Below are positions 1 through 9,496 of a stretch of 64,000 nt of DNA, in pieces. The position numbers and the translations under genes are program-made. Origin of the DNA: JBGAJN01 sp044224905 (GTDB lineage: Bacteria; Verrucomicrobiota; Verrucomicrobiia; Limisphaerales; JBGAJN01); the NCBI GenBank assembly GCA_044224905.1, contig JBGAJN010000003.1, positions 62,001 through 126,000 of the forward strand. The letters run 5' to 3'. How positions within the stretch are numbered: position 1 is the stretch's first letter; the number at the start of each line of letters is the position of its first letter. The notes beneath the pieces were generated by a model. The model searched no databases. It had not been told where the DNA came from and worked only from the letters and a program-made list of their open reading frames with translations.

Positions 1-1085
1 TTCAGTTTTCCGTCCGCGTGCAGGTAGTAGGAAGTTTCCTTCGCCTTCACGGGCCAATCCTTCGCGGTGCGCCATTCGTTGCCCGGCGCGCCGGGTTCGC
101 CGAGAGCGCCCATGACGTAGTAGCGAACCGTAGGTTCCTTCTCGACGCCGTTGTCGACGCCTTTGAGAAAGTGATCGAACCAGCGCACCATGTGGGCTTG
201 CGTGTCGAACTTGGCGTTCTCCGGATAAAGCATCTCGCCGATCTTGTTCGATTTCGGCAAACCGCCATGGAGCCACGGGCCGATGAGGAGTTGTTGCTGA
301 CCGCGCGAATTTGGTCCGCCCTTGTGCTGACGACCGATGAAGCTCTGGATGCTGCCGACCGACATGAAGTCATACCAACTCCCGATGGTGAAGCAGGGGA
401 CGTTCATCTCGCGGAAATGCAGCGAGCAATCTTCGTCGCGCCAGTAGTCGTCGTAGGTGGGATGACTCATCCACTCGGCTAGGAGCGCGCGGTTGTCGGC
501 CGGGTTGCGCGCGACGTCGTCCATCTTCTTGAAGCGCTCCGGGCGTGTGATGCCGCCGATGCGATAGCCTTCCTGAAACAAACTCAGTCCGGTGTCGGTC
601 ATGTATTGGCAGACCAGATGCGGCGGGTGCGCGACGGCGAGAAAGTTCTGCGCGAAGCCGCCTTGTGATCCGCCGAACGTGCCGACTTTTCCCGTGCTCC
701 AGGATTGCTTGGCGAACCACTCGCAAAGATCGTAGCCGTCCTGCAGTTCGCCCCACGCGAGCGCGCGGTAACCGCGCCAGACGCCTTCGGACAACTGCGC
801 GCCGCGGAAGCTCACGCGGGCTGCGACGTAGCCGTTCTTGGCGAGCGCGGCGAGTTCCTTGCGCGAACTGGTTCCCGTGATCACGACATAGCGTTGCTCG
901 AAAATGACCGGCCACGGTCCTTTGCCCTCGGGAAAGTAAACGTAAGCCGAAAGGCGCACCCCATCGCGCATCGGAATCATGAGGTGTTCCTCGCGCACAC
1001 CGCCAAGATCGAGCGGCGGCAACTCAGCCGCGACCGCGACGAAAAGGTTCGAACAGAAGACCGCGAAGGCGACGAAGGATTTCAT
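1..1085 (-). CDS. CocE/NonD family serine hydrolase (X-Pro dipeptidyl-peptidase type), partial
   Basis: Reading the minus strand from ATG at 1085 gives about 361 codons with no stop before the window edge, so the C-terminus is missing. The protein begins with a Sec signal (MKSFVAFAVFCSNLFVAVAA), then a segment typical of the CocE alpha/beta-hydrolase family (IPMRDGVRLSAYVYFP), the nucleophile elbow GGSQGG, and a downstream GPWLHGG that probably carries the catalytic His. Family members cleave X-Pro dipeptides, glutaryl-7-ACA or small esters; the substrate cannot be read here. A periplasmic or secreted hydrolase is the natural reading. It is transcribed away from the neighbouring HMA-domain gene region, with a hairpin repeat upstream at 1195-1215. 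Confidence 0.85.
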   Translation of the reverse strand, partial: MKSFVAFAVFCSNLFVAVAAELPPLDLGGVREEHLMIPMRDGVRLSAYVYFPEGKGPWPVIFEQRYVVITGTSSRKELAALAKNGYVAARVSFRGAQLSEGVWRGYRALAWGELQDGYDLCEWFAKQSWSTGKVGTFGGSQGGFAQNFLAVAHPPHLVCQYMTDTGLSLFQEGYRIGGITRPERFKKMDDVARNPADNRALLAEWMSHPTYDDYWRDEDCSLHFREMNVPCFTIGSWYDFMSVGSIQSFIGRQHKGGPNSRGQQQLLIGPWLHGGLPKSNKIGEMLYPENAKFDTQAHMVRWFDHFLKGVDNGVEKEPTVRYYVMGALGEPGAPGNEWRTAKDWPVKAKETSYYLHADGKL

Positions 1086-1194
1086 AGATGCAAGGCGTGT
1101 GAGTTGAAGAGCAGTTCAACGTGCTTCCGGCGGCTGATCGGAAGCTTCGATTTAAACTTTGTTCGCTGGCCTAAGATTACCGTTGGAAAAAGAA

Positions 1195-1215
1195 CTGCCG
1201 GCAAGATGCCGGCAG
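1195..1215. repeat. REP-like hairpin, NAGAT-loop family (copy 1)
   Basis: A perfect 8-bp inverted repeat (CTGCCGGC / GCCGGCAG) surrounds the loop AAGAT. It lies in the gap between the CocE gene and the HMA-domain gene. The same core, with extended identity on one flank (GCACG), recurs inverted at 52783-52804, and a relative with loop CAGAT lies at 52844-52864. No T-run follows on either strand, so a dispersed palindrome is likelier than a terminator. Confidence 0.7.
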
Positions 1216-1249
1216 CACGTGGTTAATAATTGCTGAGGGCGATCGCTAT

Positions 1250-1855
1250 TTATTTTTTCTTGGGAGCGGCTTTCGCGACGACGGCACCTTCGCGGACGAA
1301 CGACACTTTCAAGCCGAGACCTTTCGGCGCGGGATCACCGATCGGATGACCGAAGCGGCCGCCGTTCCAGCCCTGCGGACCTTCCTTCTTCGCGTCCACC
1401 TTCAACGGCAGAAAGCTCATTTCAAATTCGCCCTTCTCCTTGTTCGTCGCCTTCACCTTCACGAAGTCCTTTGACTTGGCGAACACGCCTTCGACCTTCG
1501 CCGCGTTGTCGCCCTTCGCGTAGTCGGCAACTTTGAGCTTCATCGTGGCGGCGTATTTTTCGCCGTGAGCGGGCGTGGCGTCGGCGATCGCCTGCGCGAT
1601 CTGCTGGAAGCTGTCCTTGTGCGAATCAAACGAAACGTTCACGTAACCGCTGCCGGCGGTAAGACCTTGGACCTTGGTGACGCTTTTCACTTTCTGAATC
1701 GATTCGGTGATGTTGCCGACGCAGGTCTCGCATTGGACTCCGGCGACGAAAAACGTCTGCGTGGTCGGATGCGGCTCGGGCGCTTTCTTTTCCGCCGCCG
1801 AAACGGTGAAGCTGAGGACGCTGAGTGACAGGAGGGCGATGAGGGATTTTTTCAT
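1250..1855 (-). CDS. exported heavy-metal-associated (HMA) domain protein
   Basis: This 201-residue protein starts with a Sec signal (MKKSLIALLSLSVLSFTVSA) followed by one HMA fold at about residues 32-95. The metal-binding loop is GVQCETCVGN, a CxxC variant of the usual GMTCxxC. The second half (about 100-201) is Lys-rich, resembles no domain I know, and ends APKKK. HMA domains bind Cu(I), Hg or Zn through the two cysteines; a periplasmic copper-binding or mercury-binding role is plausible. The gene appears to be a single transcription unit. The next gene upstream on the same strand is the GH16 glucanase, about 70 bases away. Confidence 0.75.
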   Translation of the reverse strand: MKKSLIALLSLSVLSFTVSAAEKKAPEPHPTTQTFFVAGVQCETCVGNITESIQKVKSVTKVQGLTAGSGYVNVSFDSHKDSFQQIAQAIADATPAHGEKYAATMKLKVADYAKGDNAAKVEGVFAKSKDFVKVKATNKEKGEFEMSFLPLKVDAKKEGPQGWNGGRFGHPIGDPAPKGLGLKVSFVREGAVVAKAAPKKK

Positions 1856-1927
1856 GGGGTTTTCAGTATGGTTCTCTGACTGCGTTCGACCGGAGAAAAT
1901 TCAGCCAGCCACCGGTTGCGCGAGACC

Positions 1928-2749
1928 TCACGGCTTGCGTTGAAACACGCGCACGTAATCGATCAGCAACTGCTGCGGGAAAACCGTCTGCACGTCGGGC
2001 GGTCCCGGCCAATTGCCGCCGACGGCGAGATTCAGCACAAGATGAAACGCCCGATCGAACGGGGCAGGGTAGGGCGCGCTCTCGCTGCGCCACTTCGTTT
2101 GCGTGTGATAATTCTTCCCGTCCACGTACCACCGGATCACGCCGGGCTCCCATTCGAGCGCGAAGATGTGGAAGTCATCCGCGAACTTTCCGGACGGCAG
2201 CGCGTAAGGTTTTCCTGCCGATTGATTCCTCGGCCAACGCCCGCCGTAATGAATCGTCCCGTGAATCTGATGCGGCTCGTGTCCGATCATTTCCATGATA
2301 TCGATCTCGCCGCTCGCGGCCCACGTGCCGTATTTGTCGTCCGTGGGTAGCATCCAGATCGCCGGCCAGATTCCGCGACCCGTCGGGAGCTTTGCACGCA
2401 CCTCAACGCGGCAATACGTCCAGTCCGCTCGATGCTTCGTGCGCACCCTTCCGGAAGTGAAATAGCGTCGCACACCCGCGTATTCATGCGGTTCGTGGCG
2501 CGCTTCGAGGACGAGTAAACCTTTTTCGACGCGGATATTTCGCGGGCTGTCCACGTAGAATTGCATCTCGTTGTTGCCGCCGCCGTGCCCGTTTTCTTCC
2601 ACGGCCCATTTCGAGTAATCGAGTTTCGCGCCGTCGAATTCATCCGCCCAGACCGGTTTCCACGGCAACGGCTCGGCGGCGTGGTCGACGGCGGATAGCA
2701 TTTGAAACATCGTCAGCCACGCGAGCGCGTGCTTCGGGAAATTCATCCG
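1928..2749 (-). CDS. glycoside hydrolase family 16 (beta-glucanase/laminarinase type)
   Basis: The secreted enzyme has the GH16 catalytic signature GEIDIMEMIG (E-x-D-x-x-E: nucleophile Glu, assisting Asp, acid/base Glu). It also has typical flanking elements: WADEFDG near the N-terminus, GRGIWPAIWMLP before the active site and a final DYVRVFQ strand. GH16 enzymes cleave beta-1,3/1,4-glucans, agar or carrageenan; no accessory binding module is present to narrow this. I prefer ATG at 2749, which gives a usable signal peptide (MNFPKHALAWLTMFQMLSAVDHA), over the upstream GTG at 2833. It is divergent from carB, which starts at 2850, so the roughly 100 bases between hold both promoters. Confidence 0.9.
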   Translation of the reverse strand, partial: RMNFPKHALAWLTMFQMLSAVDHAAEPLPWKPVWADEFDGAKLDYSKWAVEENGHGGGNNEMQFYVDSPRNIRVEKGLLVLEARHEPHEYAGVRRYFTSGRVRTKHRADWTYCRVEVRAKLPTGRGIWPAIWMLPTDDKYGTWAASGEIDIMEMIGHEPHQIHGTIHYGGRWPRNQSAGKPYALPSGKFADDFHIFALEWEPGVIRWYVDGKNYHTQTKWRSESAPYPAPFDRAFHLVLNLAVGGNWPGPPDVQTVFPQQLLIDYVRVFQRKP

Positions 2750-2849
2750 CGGATCGTAATTCGCGGCCGCGACTTGGCAAGCTTCCACGCCATGAAACAA
2801 AATCGATGACAAGTGCGCGGAAATCACGTTCACTCACCGAGATTTTGAT

Positions 2850-4355
<1,506 letters not shown>

Positions 4356-4478
4356 CCCGAGCGTCTCGGAAAGATCTCAGTCTGCCAACGTCCGCCCACT
4401 GGTTGACGAACGATGCGTAGAGATGGGCACATTGGCCAGTTGGCCGTCTAGGACCACCGCAAAATCACGGCTTCACTG

Positions 4479-5555
4479 CTACGGCATCAGCAACCGGTAA
4501 AACGTTGCCATGTTGGTGACTGGTGTGCTCAACGAGTCAACCGTGATGTCCGGCATCAAGTTCGTCAGAGTCTGCCAGTTTGTCAGGGAAGCAGAATGCT
4601 GCAGCTCGTAGTTGGCCATCGGAATAAGGTTCTCGAGTCGCAAAATCAACTGGTTGTTCGTCGCCGCCAGCGCAGATACCACTGGACTAAACACCTCCGT
4701 TATCCCCAGCCCCACAAAGACCGACGAGTTCGTCGGCCCCGCGCTGTGCAAAAAATACGTCAACTGGTTCGTGCCGGCCTTCAGCAGCGCCGCCGGCACC
4801 ACGACCTCATACCATTGGTTCGTGGCAAAGTCCGCCAAAGGCTGTTTAAAATACGTAACCTCGGGGTTGAGGTTGTTGGTAATCACTCCGAGGCTCAGCC
4901 AATCCTCGTCGCCTTTCGCATTCACGCACACGAACACACTCTGGGGTGAAGCCAAGTCGGGTGCTGTCAGGACCAAATCGGCGACTGTGGCATCGGGTTC
5001 GTCCTGCGCTGCCTCCACCAAGGTGAAGCCCGAGATGTTTTCTTCTGGCACGCCGCGCATGGCGATGGCCTGATCTGGTTTGTTAAATCGAAACCAACTC
5101 CGTGGTCGCCCACCGTTTACCCCGCCTCCTCCGCCTCCGCCCCCGCCGCTTGTCCGACGATTGTTTGAGTAGGCGCGAATAGTGCTGACAGTGGTTTGAT
5201 CTTTCTGCCCCTCGACGGGACCGAACGGCTTGTTCATGTAGTAAAAACAAATGCTCTCGACACATTGCTGACCTGGGTAGTCGCTTGGGTTCGCCCAGCT
5301 TGGCCATCCCCTGTATACAAACACGCAACAGAATGAAGTGGTTCCTTGCGAATTCGTGGAGCGAGTGCTGTAAAAGGATTGCAGCCTGATTGTCCAAGGT
5401 TGGTAAGCAGCGCTCGCCCACTGTTCTCGGCATTGCCCAATGGTGGACTCGGTTCTGACCAAAGCGCTATGCCCGACGCTCGGTAGTCCAACCGTGACTA
5501 TGCCAATCAGGAGTAAGACTAAGCAGGTTCCCGCGTTTAATCTGGTCAAGCTCAT
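4479..5555 (-). CDS. secreted hypothetical protein with poly-Gly tract
   Basis: From ATG at 5555 the product is about 358 residues, beginning with a clear signal peptide (MSLTRLNAGTCLVLLLIGIVTVG, then VGHSA). The reading frame stays open up to 5777, but that extension has no signal-peptide character. A Cys-containing N-terminal part is followed by an uninterrupted run of nine glycines. The C-terminal half resembles surface-protein beta modules of Verrucomicrobiota: LTAPDLASPQSVFVCVNAKGD, TNQLTYFLHSAG, and a final YELQHSASLTNWQTL...FYRL module. I do not recognise an enzymatic domain. It is convergent with carB. Confidence 0.6.
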   Translation of the reverse strand: MSLTRLNAGTCLVLLLIGIVTVGLPSVGHSALVRTESTIGQCREQWASAAYQPWTIRLQSFYSTRSTNSQGTTSFCCVFVYRGWPSWANPSDYPGQQCVESICFYYMNKPFGPVEGQKDQTTVSTIRAYSNNRRTSGGGGGGGGGVNGGRPRSWFRFNKPDQAIAMRGVPEENISGFTLVEAAQDEPDATVADLVLTAPDLASPQSVFVCVNAKGDEDWLSLGVITNNLNPEVTYFKQPLADFATNQWYEVVVPAALLKAGTNQLTYFLHSAGPTNSSVFVGLGITEVFSPVVSALAATNNQLILRLENLIPMANYELQHSASLTNWQTLTNLMPDITVDSLSTPVTNMATFYRLLMP

Positions 5556-5733
5556 AGGAATTTGCCGTTGGGATGCTTTACTGCGGGGCAAGGAGTGTTT
5601 TTCCATCGAGTCAACGATTCGATTATTCATGTTTCTTGAGCTGCGAGGCAATCCTTTTCCTGGGCTTCTTTCCAATTTCCAAATGTCGCCCGGTTTTCTG
5701 TAAGAAAAGCTCTCACGCCGACGGCACTTCAAG

Positions 5734-6106
5734 TCTTGCCACGGGCAAGATACCCTTCGCCAGCTCCCATCAATCAATCCAGTAATCGTCGGGGTGGGCC
5801 CCGTGAATACAGTCGGTGGAGCAAATCCCTTAGCCCAAGTTGGCGAGGTTGGCCCGTCGGGCTCGGACCGAGCTACCCTGGGTTACGTTCCGCGGAGCGC
5901 GGCATTTATGCCGCTTCGCCTTCCGCCAATCCAACCCGCTGGAATTGATCGATGGCCGTCTGAACTTCGCACCGTGAAGCAACCTGAAGGTTGCGCTCCA
6001 AAACCGGCGCGCGGCGTTTACGCCGCTTCACCGCACGAGTGTAGAGAAGCTTACGGCAAATTCGAGTGCCGTTTGAATTCGCCCGTTGAAGCGGCGTGAA
6101 CGCCGC
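5734..6106. repeat. cluster of five short REP-like hairpins
   Basis: Five perfect small palindromes lie in about 370 bases: TCTTGCC-ACG-GGCAAGA (5734-5750), GCGGCATTTATGCCGC (5899-5914), GCAACC-TGAA-GGTTGC (5979-5994), GCGGCG-TTTA-CGCCGC (6011-6026) and GCGGCG-TGAA-CGCCGC (6091-6106). Three share the GCGGC(G/A) stem with four-base loops, and two different stems share the loop TGAA. None has a terminator T-run. This looks like a nest of REP-type elements. Confidence 0.65.
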
Positions 6107-6142
6107 GGTCCTTCCGTATTCTCCCCATCCATCCAAGCGTAC

Positions 6143-6215
6143 GTGCTTGCGCACGGCCACCACTGCGTCAGCCAACGCTGGGCTGAATGATTCAACTCCT
6201 TTGGAGTTGAAGGCG
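6143..6215. repeat. 73-base dispersed repeat with 9-bp hairpin, copy A
   Basis: This unit begins gtgcttgcgcacggcc and ends in the hairpin TTCAACTCC-TTT-GGAGTTGAA followed by ggcg. A second copy of exactly the same length lies at 6565-6637 in the same orientation, with scattered substitutions. The two copies flank the 21-bp tandem array. Confidence 0.75.
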
Positions 6216-6225
6216 ACACCCGACT

Positions 6226-6472
6226 GACCGTTTCCGTCATCCGATTGACCGTTTCCGTCATCCGACTGACCGTTTCCGTCATCCGACTGACCGTTTCCGT
6301 CATCCGACTGACCGTTTCCGTCATCCGACTGACCGTTTCCGTCGTCCGACTGACCGTTTCCGTCGTCCGACTGACCGTTTCCGTCGTCCGACTGACCGTT
6401 TCCGTCGTCCGACTGACCGTTTCCGTCGTCCGACTGACCGTTTCCGTCGTCCGACTGACCGTTTCCGTCGTC
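6226..6472. repeat. 21-bp tandem repeat, 12 copies
   Basis: The unit gaccgtttccgtc(a/g)tccgact repeats head-to-tail at an exact 21-base period, first at 6226 and last at 6457. Copies 1-5 carry CAT and copies 6-12 carry CGT at the one variable position; copy 1 also ends in gatt rather than gact. As the period is divisible by three, several frames stay open (TVSVIRL on plus, TETVSRM/T on minus), but none shows a start, leader or non-repeat domain that would support a protein. Confidence 0.9.
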
Positions 6473-6564
6473 CCAGCCATCGTTTTCGACACCCGATCGA
6501 AGGATTGCCGAGTAAAATCAAGGAATTACTGGAGTTCTCATTTTACCCATTCACCCCAGGGGAG

Positions 6565-6637
6565 GTGCTCGCGCACGGCCACCACTGTGTGAACCAACGC
6601 CGGGCTGAATGACCCAACTCCTTTGGAGTTGAAGGCG
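6565..6637. repeat. 73-base dispersed repeat with hairpin, copy B
   Basis: This is the second copy of the unit at 6143-6215, in the same orientation and of the same length. The hairpin core (CAACTCC-TTT-GGAGTTG) is conserved while the connecting sequence differs at several positions. It ends about 95 bases before the histidine kinase start. Confidence 0.75.
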
Positions 6638-6731
6638 GCAACTGCGCGGATTGACTCGGCTGACTTGCGGGCCCACAGTGACGCAGGCCATGGAAATGTG
6701 CTAATCGCTTGATCACCCAATTCCACCACTC

Positions 6732-8039
6732 ATGCCGCTGACCTCGACCGAGCAGCTGGCTGCCTTGAGCGATCTCCTCGCTGCGCGACGGGAATCCATT
6801 CTCGCGGCTTGGCGCAAGCTGGATCGCGCCGATCCGGAACAACGGTCCGGCCGCGCCCTCACCCTCGGACAATTCCTGGATCACGTTCCCGCGATCCTTG
6901 GCGCCTATGAACTCAAGCTCCGCTCGCGTCCCGGCGGGGCCGCGGACCGGGCGGCCGACCTTGAGAAAGAGGAGAAAGGAGTCAAGCACGGCTTGCATCG
7001 GTGGCAGCAGGGCTACCGGTTGAAGGAATTGATCAGCGAGTGCGGACATTTCCAGATCTGCGTGTTCGAGGAGTTGAGCAAAATTTTCGCCGAGCATCCG
7101 GAACTGGAGCACGCGACTTTTCTCGAAGCGCATCGGCAGTTGCTGCACCTGACGAATGACATCATCAGCGGGAGCGCCGCCCAATACGAGCGGATGCAAC
7201 AGGCCGAAGCCGGCGGCCGGGTGCGCGACCTGATGCACGCGCTGGCGGACGTCGATGAGATTGAGCAACGGCGGGCCACACTCATTCATCAGGCGGTTCA
7301 CGATCTCAACAGCGACGTGCTCGGCGTCAGCATCGCGGCGTCCCAGATCGGCCGGACCGACATGGCGGAAAAAGACCGGAGGGAATCGGCGGCCTTTCTT
7401 CAGCGGGCGGTCAAAGGTCTCAATTCGATGCTGGGTGAATTGATGGACCTGGCGCGATTGGAGGCGGGGCAGGAAAAACGGGAGATCGCTGAGTTTGACG
7501 CCGGTCGTTTGATCACGGAGCTGTGCGCCTGTAACCAGCCATTCGCTCTCGAACGCCGTTTGTTTTTGAAGGCAAAAGGAGCGGTGCCGCTTAACGTCGA
7601 AGGCGATGCGGAGAAGGTCCGGCGCGTTGCGAAAAATCTTCTAATGAACGCTCTCAAATACACCGAATCCGGCGGCGTCTCCGTCAGTTGGGGCGAAGAG
7701 AAGGAGAACTGGTGGCTGATGGTCAAAGACACCGGACCGGGAATGTTGACCGAAGCGGGCACGTCGATGGCGGACGGTCTGCAAGAAGCCACCGCGAGTG
7801 CCAAGGAGTCCGACGAAAAGTCCGCCGCGATCAAAGGCGAAGCCTCTCACGTGCTGCCGCCCAAGGACACCGCCACTCCGACCCAAACGTCCCAGCATGA
7901 GTCCGGGGAAGGGATCGGACTTTCCATTGTGAAACGCCTGTGTGAGTTGCTCGATGCGAGCCTGGAAATCGCCAGTTCGGCGGAGACGGGAACGACGTTC
8001 CGCGTTGTATTTCCGCGCAGTTACGGGAGTCAATCCTAA
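6732..8039 (+). CDS. soluble sensor histidine kinase with RsbRD-like N-terminus
   Basis: The 435-residue protein has no membrane segment. Residues about 10-150 are all-helical and resemble the RsbRD N-terminal sensor fold. A HisKA dimerisation helix follows with the phosphoacceptor His190 in HQAVHDLNSD, then an ATPase domain with N box NLLMNALKY (Asn306), G1 KDTGPGM and G2 GEGIGLSIV. An unusual low-complexity insertion of about 50 residues (341-391, rich in Ala, Ser, Lys and Thr) sits between G1 and G2, where the ATP lid lies. No response regulator is adjacent, so the partner must be elsewhere. Confidence 0.85.
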   Translation: MPLTSTEQLAALSDLLAARRESILAAWRKLDRADPEQRSGRALTLGQFLDHVPAILGAYELKLRSRPGGAADRAADLEKEEKGVKHGLHRWQQGYRLKELISECGHFQICVFEELSKIFAEHPELEHATFLEAHRQLLHLTNDIISGSAAQYERMQQAEAGGRVRDLMHALADVDEIEQRRATLIHQAVHDLNSDVLGVSIAASQIGRTDMAEKDRRESAAFLQRAVKGLNSMLGELMDLARLEAGQEKREIAEFDAGRLITELCACNQPFALERRLFLKAKGAVPLNVEGDAEKVRRVAKNLLMNALKYTESGGVSVSWGEEKENWWLMVKDTGPGMLTEAGTSMADGLQEATASAKESDEKSAAIKGEASHVLPPKDTATPTQTSQHESGEGIGLSIVKRLCELLDASLEIASSAETGTTFRVVFPRSYGSQS

Positions 8040-8102
8040 GGCACGATCGGCCGGGTCAGCTCCGGGGGCGTCGTTCGCCTCGTCACCGAATTCTGTGCTA
8101 GC

Positions 8103-8837
8103 TCATTTCCCGTTGTTGAAACTGTCCTTAATCACGCCGGCCAAATCGATGAGCAGCTTGTCGCTCTTGCCGACGAAAGATGAACCGTGCATGACGGCCA
8201 GCGTTTCCGGTTTGAGGTTGGCGAGTCCGCGGAGGACGCCTTCGGTCTGGCTGGTGTACGGCATGTAGTCAGCGAGCGGGCCGGACTGCATGGCCTGCAT
8301 CGCTTTGCGAGCCGGATCAATCAGGTCCGACGAAGTTACGGCCGCGACGTTTCCGAAATGATGAAATAGGTCGGAGCAGAAGAGCGTCTTGCGCGTTTCC
8401 TCGAACAACACACCAGCGTCCCAACCGTGCGGGAGGTGAGGGGAGCGATGAAACCGGTAGCGATACTTGCCGGTCGTGAGGACATCGTCCGCCGTCATGC
8501 CGCGCGCGGGACGGATGGCAAAGTCGTCCACGGTCACGAGTTTGCCGACCAGGGTGCAGACGGGCTGGGCCTGGGGCGCGAGTTCCAGCCAGTGATTGAG
8601 CGCGCCGACTTCGTCGGATTCAAAGTGGCTCCAGGCGATGTGTCGGAGTTTCGTGGGATCAATCAACGTGGCGACGGCTTCGCGCAGGACCGGGAACATG
8701 CCTTTGAATCCGGCGTGAAACAGCAGCGGTTCCTCGTCGCGCACAAGGAAGTGATTGAACTGCATGTCGAATTCCTTGACGTAGATGGAGAGGCGGAAAA
8801 GGTCGGGTGCAATCTCGTCGATTTGGGTTTTGCTCAT
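8103..8837 (-). CDS. MBL-fold diiron (ODP/FprA-like) protein
   Basis: The 244 residues form a metallo-beta-lactamase fold of the oxygen-binding diiron type. The first metal motif is S-H71-F-E73-S-D75-E, the HxExD form of flavodiiron proteins rather than HxHxDH of hydrolases. Later ligands are probably His134 or His137, Asp156 (FCSDLFHH) and the His in AVMHGSSF near residue 217. No flavodoxin domain is attached, so electrons would come from a separate partner. Roles in O2 or NO reduction or sensing are known in the family; none can be chosen here. It lies just downstream of the ECF sigma gene on the same strand. Confidence 0.75.
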   Translation of the reverse strand: MSKTQIDEIAPDLFRLSIYVKEFDMQFNHFLVRDEEPLLFHAGFKGMFPVLREAVATLIDPTKLRHIAWSHFESDEVGALNHWLELAPQAQPVCTLVGKLVTVDDFAIRPARGMTADDVLTTGKYRYRFHRSPHLPHGWDAGVLFEETRKTLFCSDLFHHFGNVAAVTSSDLIDPARKAMQAMQSGPLADYMPYTSQTEGVLRGLANLKPETLAVMHGSSFVGKSDKLLIDLAGVIKDSFNNGK

Positions 8838-8908
8838 AAATAATTTCTAGCACCAAGTGTTTACCGACGCACTGGAGCTTCAGGCATACAACCGTCCCCG
8901 CAAATTCG

Positions 8909-9484
8909 TCAACCGTGAAGGCGTGGCTTCGAAGTCGCTGCCACGGTGGAGTCGTTTCCTTTTTCACACGTGCAATCCAGACAGCCATGCTTCGCACACA
9001 GGCGGCAGGTTTGCTCCAATCTTTCGCGGAGCTGCTGGCGCGCGCGGTGGTGGCGAACGCGCAAATTGTTGGGGGTGACTCCGCGAGTGGCCGCCACTTG
9101 CTCGGGAGATTGCCCGGCGAGATCGAGTTCGCGGATGAGGTCGGCGTATTCGGGCTTGAGCGTTGGGATGAGCGTTGCCACGCACGCACAGGAGATTTTT
9201 TCTTCCTCCGCATCGGGCGGAAGGTTGAGTTCGTTCTCCAATCGCTCAATTGCCCGGTGCGCGGCATCGCGGCGGCGGTAGAGGTCGATGATGGTGCGCC
9301 GCAGGATGCGGTAAAACCACGCGGTGACGCTTTCGTCGTCGCGCAATTGATCCGCGGATTTCACGGCCTTGAGCAGGCTCTCCTGAACCACGTCGGCCGC
9401 GAGATGGGGATCGCCCACCCGGCTGCGCGCGAAGGCGGTGAAGGTGTCGAGTTCCTTCAATAGATGTTGCTCGATACGTTGCAT
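8909..9484 (-). CDS. ECF sigma factor with Cys-rich C-terminal tail
   Basis: A 191-residue sigma-70 family protein. Region 2 is visible as DPHLAADVVQESLLKA and VTAWFYRILRRTIIDLYRRR; region 4 as LDLAGQSPEQVAA...NNLRVRHHRARQQLRERL. After region 4 it carries a cysteine cluster (Cys160, 163, 168, 171, 173 within TCRLCAKHGCLDCTC), and the linker between regions 2 and 4 has a CxC (Cys99, Cys101). This architecture resembles CorE-type (ECF44) sigma factors, whose C-terminal Cys domain senses copper or cadmium directly and needs no anti-sigma factor. It follows the DUF4396 membrane protein gene by 12 bases, so the two are probably cotranscribed. Confidence 0.85.
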   Translation of the reverse strand: MQRIEQHLLKELDTFTAFARSRVGDPHLAADVVQESLLKAVKSADQLRDDESVTAWFYRILRRTIIDLYRRRDAAHRAIERLENELNLPPDAEEEKISCACVATLIPTLKPEYADLIRELDLAGQSPEQVAATRGVTPNNLRVRHHRARQQLRERLEQTCRLCAKHGCLDCTCEKGNDSTVAATSKPRLHG

Positions 9485-9496
9485 GCGGGGCGCGGT

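Larger units (their letters stand above)
5556..6731. other. 1.2-kb non-coding region rich in hairpin repeats
   Basis: No convincing gene lies here. The stretch is built from short palindromes of several families, a 73-base unit present twice, and a 21-bp tandem array, each listed separately. The several open frames across it are low-complexity by-products of these repeats. It separates the secreted poly-Gly protein from the histidine kinase at 6732. Confidence 0.7.

Noticed and set aside
6226..6472. Possible CRISPR array
   Set aside because: The units are contiguous without variable spacers, and no cas genes are near.
6028..6592. Open frames across the 21-bp array, both strands
   Set aside because: They exist only because 21 is divisible by three; they start or end in the flanking hairpin unit and have no leader, start signal or second domain.
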